A stretch of DNA of 64,000 nt from Undaria pinnatifida (Eukaryota > Sar > Phaeophyceae > Laminariales > Alariaceae): positions 25,386,673 through 25,450,672 of the forward strand of contig JABAKD010000025.1 of the NCBI GenBank assembly GCA_012845835.1. Reading direction: 5' to 3'. The position numbers and the translations under genes were made by a program. Below are positions 57,052 through 61,500 of the stretch, piece after piece. How positions within the stretch are numbered: the stretch's first letter is position 1; each line of letters starts with the position of its first letter. The notes beneath the pieces were generated by a model, which was not told where the DNA came from, did no database searches, and saw nothing but the letters and a program-made list of their open reading frames with translations.

Positions 57052-57500
57052 GCATTATAAAGGAAACAGGCACTATTAAATACCAGGTAAGCATTATAGA
57101 GGGACTTCCACTGCTGTGTACGAGTCAGATGCGGAACGACGAGAACTGAGAACAAAGCTAACATTCGAGGCAGTAGCAGTTAGCGCCTGCGGTGTTTCTC
57201 TTTGTGTATGATACGAGCACTGCTTTAGCACAGGACACAGCAGCAGCAGCCCTTCCTTGTCCACCTTGTACGGACATCTAGACTACTATGCAAGCGGTGG
57301 GAGAGGACAACACCAGACGAAGTTTTCCAGCTGTGTGTGAACACTCCAACACTCACTCACGTGAAAAGCTGCTGCAGTTGGCCGAACTCGTCGAAAGAAT
57401 AAGGTCCGAGCGCGGCCGAGCCCCTTCTCTCCATCAGCGATGACGTTGGCTGCTTCCCATTGGAAGAAGAAGATCCCGGTGAAGACCAAGGGGTGCCCAT
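38864..57500 (-). CDS. TLDc-domain protein resembling MEAK7/TLDC1, nine exons
   Basis: Exons on minus, in order: 57500-57361 (1a) or 55705-55473 (1b), 51608-51433, 50905-50811, 48444-48333, 44691-44502, 41665-41477, 41067-40866, 40184-40086, 38983-38864. All joins keep phase, giving 440 (1a) or 471 (1b) residues. The N-terminal half is an EF-hand-like helical region (GGKHVDPAKFKQHF, VQALFDICNDGGGADMDETK). The TLDc domain follows: YNSEEDGMSFNR, GYGGPTVILIRE, SPWKESNSFYGGEGSFLMRL, DGHFQYLNLKG, LPHGIGMGG and FEVDVLEVWGVGG. Human MEAK7 is of similar length, starts with a myristoylated MGxxxS and acts at lysosomes with mTOR; that role is only inferred here. Introns are huge and repeat-filled, and exon 4 has two decayed copies. 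Confidence 0.88.
39000..39395 (+). repeat. AAAACG/CGAAACA minisatellite, TLDc intron 8
   Basis: Six-to-eight-base units AAAACG, CGAAAACG and CACGAAAACG repeat for about 400 bp. Long frames of Lys-Arg-Asn or Phe-Arg-Val type are artefacts of this. Confidence 0.9.
39785..40062 (+). mobile_element. TIR MITE copy, TLDc intron 8
   Basis: Contains GCGCACCACTTTTTT, 'GGAGCTCAAGACATG', 'CCATGGCCTAGGTACACGAC', 'CCGACGATTTTGGGTCAAGG', 'CATTCAGAAAACATTTTCGC' and the end GGTATACCTCGATCGTAGCG. Same family as 6753-7012. It ends ~25 bases from exon 8. Confidence 0.7.
40086..40184 (-). CDS. TLDc gene exon 8
   Basis: The acceptor is CCGGCAG|GTG; it encodes VWGVGGEEALGEALEAREKK, then RQETAQQINKARQ. The final TLDc strand VWGVGG is followed by a charged helix. 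The donor is CAG|GTGGGA, phase 0. Confidence 0.9.
40428..40665 (-). mobile_element. Two short poly(C)-tailed elements (SINE-like)
   Basis: On minus each ends ATGAATGAGTACCCCC-like: the plus strand shows G tracts at 40428-40440 and 40593-40607, followed by TACTCATT. The first continues through 'GACCATTGACCCTCACATCC', 'CGGAGCACGT' and 'CATTGCGTGCACCAA'. See 41746-41960 for the best copy. Confidence 0.65.
40866..41067 (-). CDS. TLDc gene exon 7 (TLDc C-terminal part)
   Basis: The acceptor is GCGATCAG|C; the exon encodes DGHFQYLNLKGFSLPHGIGM, then EAFRFFLPEALDG, SACLTFERGEL and FEVDVLE. The donor is GAG|GTGAGG, phase 0. Confidence 0.92.
41105..41330 (+). repeat. GGTCAAG / GTCAAC minisatellite, TLDc intron 6
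   Basis: Six-base units (GGTCAA, GGCCAA, GTCAAC) repeat for ~220 bp just upstream, on the gene strand, of the exon 7 acceptor. Confidence 0.88.
41477..41665 (-). CDS. TLDc gene exon 6 (TLDc core)
   Basis: The acceptor is GGCGCAG|G; the exon encodes VFKLVGYGGPTVILIRERES, then WGACADSPWKESNSFYGGEG and SFLMRLDPDFKIIPS. The donor is GCT AG|GTGCGG, phase 2. Confidence 0.92.
41746..41960 (-). mobile_element. Poly(C)-tailed SINE-like element, best copy
   Basis: On minus it runs from 'CGGTTCTTGGAAGGATC' through 'GCGACTCGCCGAATATCTC', 'GGCGCTTCGCGCTTGGTGCA' and 'GGTGAAACGCCCGACGTGC' to GAAATGAGTAC and a C tract (G tract 41746-41758 on plus). Copies: 40428-40665 (-), 45780-45990 (+), ~50085-50150 (-), 61448-61620 (-), 63586-63700 (-). 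No A/B box was found, so the head is of unknown origin. Confidence 0.75.
42410..42502 (+). mobile_element. TTAA-type short MITE copy
   Basis: TTAA at 42410-42413 and 42499-42502 flank an ~85-bp element with 'TTAGAGCCCCGA', 'CTCCCTATACTAGAATC' and 'GTTTCCACTTGTACAGGCG'. Same family as 50630-50711 and 53072-53153. Confidence 0.7.
43640..44275 (-). repeat. 117-bp tandem repeat, about five units, TLDc intron 5
   Basis: The unit contains 'CAAGGCGGTCTGAGTAAGGC', 'GGTCAAACTCGATTGGCGCT' and 'GAGGAATTGCACTCACAACC'. The 117-bp (39-codon) period keeps one minus-strand frame open with repeating SSLTALYRDTALLRPPCRGR, followed by PPYSFQVVSAIPQQRQ. Not linked to any exon, so considered a satellite. Confidence 0.85.
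44502..44691 (-). CDS. TLDc gene exon 5 (start of TLDc domain)
   Basis: The acceptor is CGTACAG|CC; the exon encodes ALPCSASSLPRSLAVFSP...LLDTYPGELFGLAL...GPWMRIYNSEEDGMSFN. The donor is AAC AG|GTCAAT, phase 2 (a weak donor). Confidence 0.88.
44735..45320. other. Purine/pyrimidine-rich part of TLDc intron 4 with a decayed exon 4 copy
   Basis: G-rich (44740-44870) and C-rich (45080-45310) tracts dominate. At 45240-45272 (minus) the string TATGTACGCCGGAACCAAGA, ending GAAG|GCGAGG, is a diverged copy of the exon 4 end. Confidence 0.6.
45780..46065 (+). mobile_element. Poly(C)-tailed SINE-like element, plus orientation, with a partial second copy
   Basis: Runs 'GCGGTTCTTGGAAGGATGCC', 'GCGACTCGCCGAACACCTC', 'GGCGCTTCGCGCTTGGTGCA', 'AGGGATGCGAGGGTCTATGG', then 'CACAAACCGAGTACC' and C-rich tail. 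'AAGGATGCGAGGGTCTATGG' restarts at 46003, indicating a second truncated copy. Confidence 0.7.
46366..46411 (-). pseudogene. Copy of TLDc exon 4 end with GC donor
   Basis: On minus it reads GCTATGTACGGCGGCGCCAA, then GGCTGAGGGGGTTGAAG|GCGAGG. The real exon ends GGCTGAGGGGGTAAAAG|GTGAGG. The donor position holds GC instead of GT. Confidence 0.82.
46641..46937 (-). mobile_element. TIR MITE, nearly full-length copy
   Basis: Plus-strand ends are CACGTGCTACGATAGACG and GGTGCGCCTCTATCGTAGCG, an imperfect inverted repeat. The interior has 'GGTATACCTCTTTTTGGCG', 'CCAAAATCGTCGG', 'GTGTACCTAGGCCATGG' and 'CAAAAGTGAGGAACCGCAGA'. About 297 bp. A TTAA-type MITE relic follows directly at about 46945-47030. 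Confidence 0.78.
47031..48330. other. Repeat-filled intron 4 of the TLDc gene, 5' part
   Basis: Palindromic 'GGTCACTCGCGCGAGTGACC' (47069-47090), A tracts, 'CACTCGCACGAGTGAGTGGC' (47528) and MITE fragments (47780-48030) fill this stretch. 'GAGAGTAGTGCGAACA' with 'CCACCCCGGCTCTGAG' also occurs near 990-1090, 7340, 23450 and 59000, another low-copy family. No exon is seen. Confidence 0.5.
48333..48444 (-). CDS. TLDc gene exon 4
   Basis: The acceptor is TAGCCAG|GGT; the exon encodes LWVSERGPLLHHCLSTFMHT, then CFLYGDAKAEGVK; the donor is AAA G|GTGAGG, phase 1. Two partial copies of its end lie downstream in intron 4. Confidence 0.82.
48950..49737 (-). mobile_element. 3' end of a LINE with poly(C) tail (5'-truncated)
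   Basis: Read on minus from a G/C tract at 49740 to a C tract at 48955-48975. It encodes the C-terminal part of a non-LTR reverse transcriptase polyprotein in two frames, separated by a frameshift near 49545, and lies in TLDc intron 3 in the sense orientation. Related 3' ends are at 54922-55070 (-), 59568-59783 (+) and 63790-64000 (-). Confidence 0.75.
49157..49737 (-). pseudogene. LINE polyprotein C-terminus, frameshifted
   Basis: The first frame (49737-49540) has LWEKITKGRAGIRWDNVVEK, then IWKDFRGRPRRGTVYREVW and a basic end. After a -1/+2 shift near 49545-49560 the second frame reads KGFVALINKVKEEKQLQIYG, GMKTYLHGLMDYATKLKLRF and then CPCGTTIEGRTHIVGGCEMY. That C-x-C-x8-H-x4-C knuckle is typical of LINE C-termini downstream of the reverse transcriptase. 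It ends ILGDR then stop, whereas the 59.6-kb copy continues. RT and endonuclease domains are missing, so it is dead on arrival. Confidence 0.72.
49740..50800. other. TLDc intron 3, G-tract rich part
   Basis: Multiple G tracts (49755-49820, 50140-50310, 50435-50450), a fragment of the poly(C) SINE-like element near 50085-50150, and a TTAA-type MITE (50626-50715). No exon until exon 3 at 50811. Confidence 0.55.
50626..50715 (+). mobile_element. TTAA-type short MITE, 82 bp
   Basis: TTAA at 50626-50629 and 50712-50715 bracket 82 bp: CGCCTTTAGAGCCCCGAAAC, CCTCCCTATG, CCAAATCCAAGTAATT, then TTTTCCAGTTGTAAACGCG. The ends CGCCTTTA / TAAACGCG are inverted. Confidence 0.8.
50811..50905 (-). CDS. TLDc gene exon 3
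   Basis: The acceptor is CGAAACAG|TG; 31 codons encode RAGMVQALFDICNDGGGADM and DETK; the donor is AAG|GTGTGA, phase 0. EF-hand-like helix and loop. Confidence 0.8.
51433..51608 (-). CDS. TLDc gene exon 2
   Basis: The acceptor CTAACCAG|G completes the codon split from exon 1a or 1b. It encodes SLCGAGGKHVDPAKFKQHFV, then PERLLAFFLECQKQA and LTLEGFREG. The donor is GGA G|GTGAGG, phase 1. EF-hand-like region. Confidence 0.85.
51690..51975 (+). repeat. CCACCA / CACCAACAC microsatellite, TLDc intron 1
   Basis: ACCACCACCATC, then ACACCAACACCAACACC with two copies of 'ACAACCCCGATCRACGACCC'. Located just upstream of exon 2 on the gene strand. Confidence 0.88.
52862..53215 (-). mobile_element. TIR MITE interrupted by a nested TTAA MITE
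   Basis: Outer ends GCGTGCTACGATCATAGAGG and GCACCTCTGTCGTAGCACCC are inverted. Interior landmarks match the other copies, but between AGAGGTC and CCTCCCAAATGG an 82-bp element flanked by TTAA is inserted at 53072-53153. Confidence 0.85.
53068..53157 (+). mobile_element. Nested TTAA-type MITE with target duplication
   Basis: TTAA (53068-53071) + CCCCTTTAGAGCCCCCGAAC ... CCAGTTGTCAAGGGG + TTAA (53154-53157). Empty copies of the host MITE read GTCTTAAGCTCCC (36490) with a single TTAA, so TTAA was duplicated on insertion, as in piggyBac-type transposition. Confidence 0.88.
53230..54265 (+). repeat. GATGGTTGATGG-type minisatellite, ~1 kb, TLDc intron 1
   Basis: Degenerate 8-12-base units (GATGGTTGATGG, GATGATGGATGG, GGTTGATGG) fill about 1 kb with no fixed period. 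Confidence 0.88.
54400..54780 (-). other. Possible cryptic exon or CTG/CAG-rich stretch in TLDc intron 1
   Basis: On minus a frame reads FELLQKSAVNLRTLFDDSLF followed by Ser/Ala-rich residues from (GCA/GCT)n-like repeats (54410-54600). Phase does not require it: exon 1 joins exon 2 directly with a perfect fit. No domain is recognised. Confidence 0.25.
54909..55112 (-). mobile_element. LINE 3' end remnant between two G tracts
   Basis: Plus strand: G tract (54909-54922), then CGTACTCATTTGTTGATTGC, 'CCATCCCTTTCGAGACGGAG', 'CCTAATAGAGACACCTCCAA' and 'TATATTACATAGAA', then ~37 G residues (55076-55112). It matches the 3' end of the LINE at 48.95 kb. The long poly(G) is the longest homopolymer G run in the window. 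Confidence 0.75.
55473..55705 (-). CDS. TLDc gene alternative exon 1b (Lys/Ser/Gln-rich start)
   Basis: ATG at 55705 gives MWKSLAKKASFAKKSSSTS, a Gln-rich stretch, then KKGSAALGPFSFEEFGQLQL and LF. The donor is TTT GC|GTGAGT, phase 2. The last ~20 residues are homologous to exon 1a, so the two exons are duplicates. It lacks Gly2, so this form should not be myristoylated. An upstream ATTACAG|CAG could instead make it an internal exon. Confidence 0.75.
55740..57360. other. TLDc intron between exons 1a and 1b
   Basis: Contains GATGA-type microsatellite (55745-55860), 'AGTGCC' family repeats (56160-56660) and SINE copy 2. No further exon was identified. Confidence 0.5.
56725..57049 (+). mobile_element. 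tRNA-derived SINE, copy 2 (antisense in TLDc intron)
   Basis: GGTCGCCCCGGTGGCGTATC (A box), GAGTTCGAGCCCC (B box), 'TTGACTTGCGGAAAGCGCGA', 'AGCAGTGGGATTGCTGAACC', 'CCACGGCTTGTCCAGAAGCT' and a run of ~36 A. ATCAGCA just before (56715-56721) and ATCAGCA just after the A tail form a likely target-site duplication. Confidence 0.85.
57361..57500 (-). CDS. TLDc gene alternative exon 1a (myristoylation-type start)
   Basis: ATG at 57500 gives MGTPWSSPGSSSSNGKQPTS, then RRGSAALGPYSFDEFGQLQQ and LF. M-G-T-P-W-S fits the N-myristoylation pattern (Gly2, Ser6). The donor is TTC AC|GTGAGT, phase 2, which matches exon 2. Confidence 0.78.
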
Positions 57501-57679
57501 GCCTACCTCGTCTAGTCCCTTACAACCACACAGCCCACAACGGGCTCAACCACTTGCCTGCTCTCCACCAAGCTTCGCTCGACTGCAGCAGCCAGAACGG
57601 AGTACAGCAGCAGGGAACATAAGCAGATCTCCGTTTTTCTTAGTGCTGATGAAGCTACTACTTTTCGGATAGTGGCGAG

Positions 57680-57865
57680 TGGTCTCCATATAAACGATAT
57701 ATGTGCCACCCAACAATATCGGTAGTATATTGGATGCCGGCACTATTGGGTATACTATTTTCATTGAAGGTAGTTCTAAGAGGTTCGTGCCAAGATTTCA
57801 CCAGCACTATAAAAGAAACAGGCACTATTATACCGGCATTATATAGGTAGGTATCCGTAAAAGTA
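57680..57865 (-). repeat. Dispersed 'AGTGCCGG' repeat, inverse copy
   Basis: Reverse complement of the element at 33540-33730 ('CCACCCAACAATATCGGTAG', 'GGATGCCGGCACTATTGG', 'GGTTCGTGCCAAG'). It lies between the divergent TLDc and WLM genes. Confidence 0.62.
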
Positions 57866-58435
57866 AAACCCTTCTCAAACACGCCCCCATACTTTACGGA
57901 AACCCCCAGTTGCTGTTTTGCACTGTCGTTTTTCGCTTACTCCCCGCAAAATTATCCCGACGTCTCGAAGCAGCACGCCTGAGGACACCCTCCCCTCCCT
58001 ACTCATTTTACATCGAATCGTCGGGTATCCTTGCGAGAGGCATCACAGCCAGGAGAGTGAGTTGGACGTGAAGACAAAGAAGGAGGGAGGGAGAGAAAAA
58101 GAGCAACTTTTCACTTGTAATCGACTTCCTGTCAACGACGACGGGACTGTCAACTACCGTCAGACTTGTTGACTTCGACAGAGCGCCTTGCTCATTGCAG
58201 CATAACAGTCAGTCTCACGGCGGCAGCAGCAGTGGTCTACAACAGTACAACAGCAGCAGTGCAGCAACAATAGCACCCCTCGTGGGAAGAGCTTCGTCAG
58301 GCTTCCTATTTGGTGTCTCGTCTACGCTGCGGCTCGTGGTGGTGAGAAAAACCTCATTGCTTTTCGTTCCGAAAGCTTCTCGGACTGCTTTCGCTAACAC
58401 GAGACACAGCAGCGGCAGCTACTTGCGGCGGTAAG
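57866..58435 (+). promoter_or_regulatory. Shared 5' region of TLDc (minus) and WLM (plus) genes
   Basis: The ATGs of the two genes are ~0.94 kb apart and point away from each other, so this interval likely holds both promoters. A CAGCAG-rich patch at 58215-58275 is the only recognisable feature. Confidence 0.4.
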
Positions 58436-58564
58436 ATGGAGCTTCGGGTTTCGTTTCGGGGCAAGGCGCTGGTCGTGCAAGGGGTGGGCGGCTTGACGTC
58501 AATCGCCGACCTCAAGGAAAAGCTGGCCGACCTGACGTCGGTGCCGATTGACAATCAAAAACTG
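58436..58564 (+). CDS. WLM gene exon 1 (ubiquitin-like domain, N half)
   Basis: ATG at 58436; 43 codons ending AAA CTG|GTGAGC, phase 0. MELRVSFRGKALVVQ starts a ubiquitin-like fold; IADLKEKLADLTSVPIDNQK is its helix. Confidence 0.88.
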
Positions 58565-61500
58565 GTGAGCTGCAGCAGTAGTAGTACTTTCGAACGACCT
58601 GCAAATTGTTGAGTTGCGCCGCGCTTGCTCCTCTCGTATGGAGCAGCAATGTGGCAGTGTACAGCAGTGTGCAGAGTACCCCCGTGCTGTGGTGCCAGGT
58701 CCGCATGGTACCTGGCACTTGGTTACCTGGAACATATTCGAGTATGCTGTGTACGATTGCTCCATCTGCAGTCGACCTATCTGCAGTCGACCGACCGCGG
58801 GTGGGGCCGTTGGCAAGGTCGCTGGGTTACAGCAGTAGCAGGTAGTGTGTACCGGTATCACTTATCGGAGGAATAGTCGGTACGACATACCTGGTACGAA
58901 CGTATTCGCCCTGGCTGTGCTGAGTTATTTATTTTTCTTCTACGTAGGCTCATCGCTCCTCTTTTCTTCGCACTTTTTCTTCCTCCCTCTCGCTCTCTAT
59001 CGTAGTCGTAACTCAGATCCGGGGTCACTGAGCGGGCTCTTCTCCCCCCTCCCCACGACGGTATGTATACGCCGTCGTTTTTTCCGGTGAACAGATGTTT
59101 CCAAACCGTTGCACGTCGGGACTTACACCATACACTACGCGACACCACTGACCAGTGAATTATCTCTGATTGCTGGCCACAGGCTGTTGTTCTAGTGTAA
59201 GGCAGGGTGTACACTACATTATTTTCAGTACAAAATAGGCCATGCTCAAACCTGAAATTCTTTAATGCCAAATTCTTGGGTGTTGTCGCGTACCTGTACC
59301 GAATATACATATGGACTGACTTCTTCCAGCTCTAACGCTTTACGAGCGTAGATGGGTCTTGCAAGTATATAGCTCTTAATATGTAAATACACTTCACAAA
59401 TGTTTTCGTGTAGGCACCACGTCTGCGTGTGCCCGCTTGTGTGTGCATCACCGATTGAAAAAAAAAAACGAAAACACCGCCTCCCACCACCCCTTCACCC
59501 CCCCACCAACCTCAACCCCAACCCCAACCCTAACCCTAACCCCCTGTCTCAGCCCCCGCACGATCGCTCTCCTAGGAGATAGATGGCGTCCACGAACTGC
59601 GAAGCAAGGAGGGGATGTGATTTATAAACATAATGTTAGTGGTATATGGAAAAATGCAATTAGTGCCCAAATAGTGGAGGTGTCTTCATCAGGAATAGAG
59701 TTGGTGCCTCGTCTCGATCGAGATGCGTGGTCAATGGTTCAATGGCAAGCAAGGAAAGCAGCAAATGAGTACCCCCCCCCCCTCGTCATCTGTCCTAACC
59801 CTAACTTTAACCCTAACCCTTACCCCTGTCCCAGACCCCAACTCTAACCCTAACTTTACCCCTACCCAAACCGTAAACTTACTCTAACCCTAACCCCTAA
59901 CCCCTAACCCTAACCCACGTTAACTCTACCTTCACCTTAGCCCTAGCCTAACCTTCTTCCTACCCTAACCCTACCCTAACCCTACCCTCACCCTAACCAT
60001 ACCCTAACCTTAACCCTACCCTTTCCCTAACCCTGCCCTCTCCTTACCCCTGCCCTAACCTTGACCCTACCCTAGCCCTAACTCAACTCTACCCTAACCC
60101 TAACTTAACCCTACCCTATGCCTAACCCTGCCCTATCCTTACCCCTGCCCTAACCTTCACCCTAACCCTAACCCTAACTTAACCCTACCCTAACCCTAAC
60201 CCTGCCCTATCTTTACCCCTGCCCTAGTCTTGACCCTACCCTAACCCTAACTTAACCCTACCCTGACCTTAACCGTTGCCTTGGTGGCTCAACAGATCCT
60301 CAAGGGTAAGGCCCTGCGCGGCGACGCAGACACCCTGTCACAGGCAGGCGTTATTGTCGCCGCCGCTGCCGCTGATGCGACAAAACCGGCAGAATTGGCG
60401 GCAGCGGCGGCGGGGTCATCGGCGGAACGAGAGGGCGACAGGGAGGCTAATCTGCAGCCTCCGTTTTTTGTCCAAAAGTCGCGGCTGTTGATGGTTGGGA
60501 GCTTGCCGTCGGAGGTGGAGGAAGTAATGAAAGGGAGGGCGGCGACGGTTGCGGTCAGGAACGACCTGAATGGAGGAGGCGGTATTCCGAAGGGGTACAA
60601 GAGGATGGCACTCAATCATCCGGCCGGACCGTCCGAGTTTTCGCGGTATAGGTGGGTGCGGAGGGGTGTTGTGTTGTGCGGGGTGGGTGGTAGCGGGAAG
60701 GGGGGGGGGGGGGGGGGCGCGAGGGTAGCTCCTGCTACCGTGTAGAGAAAGAGGTTCGGAAGGGGTGGATACTTGGAAGTATATCTATATGCATTGTTTT
60801 TTTTTTGCACACTTCTACTTTCCAGCTTCTGGACAAGCCGTGGTCACAGGTGTCGTTCCTTTTCCCCCCCGGTTCTTGCCTTCGATTTGTTTGTCGCGCA
60901 TAGGGTTCAGCAATCCCAGTGCTCGTCGAATTGTCATCGAGTGCTGCTAACTCACGCTCTCGCGCTTTCCGCAGGTCAATTTGTGCGCAAGAAAAAGCCC
61001 CTACGGCTTTAAACGAGTATGCACTCGGGGGGACTCGAGCTCACGAATCTGACCTATACCAGGCTCGAGGATACCCGGATACGCCACCGGGGCGACCGGC
61101 GGATGTTATAATGTGCAGAGTAGGCCCTATTCTACCCCCGAAAAGAGAAAGCACATGGTTACTTTTCTATTTTTTCGAAAAACACAGAAACAAAAATGTG
61201 AAAAGAAGACGTACGTACTCGACGCCTGAGCAGGTTTGAGCGCATCGAGACCCTTCCCGGCCTCCCCGAGGAAGAAACCGCCAGGAAAATTCTGGAGACT
61301 TTGGCGGCCGACCCCGGAGTTCGCTCCGTGCTGGAGAAGCACCGCTGGACGGTGGGGGCTCTCTGCGAGCTGTACCCGGAGGGAAAGGTGAGGCATGGTG
61401 GCGATAAAAATATTTCCTGGAGGGGTGGGAGGGAATGGCGATCAAAACTGCGGGGGGGGGGGGGGGGGGGGTGTACTCAGTTCACGCACAGCCGTAGTCT

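Noticed and set aside
59515-60275. Chromosome end (telomere)
   Set aside because: Repeats are degenerate, interrupted by a LINE, and lie between two exons of one gene.
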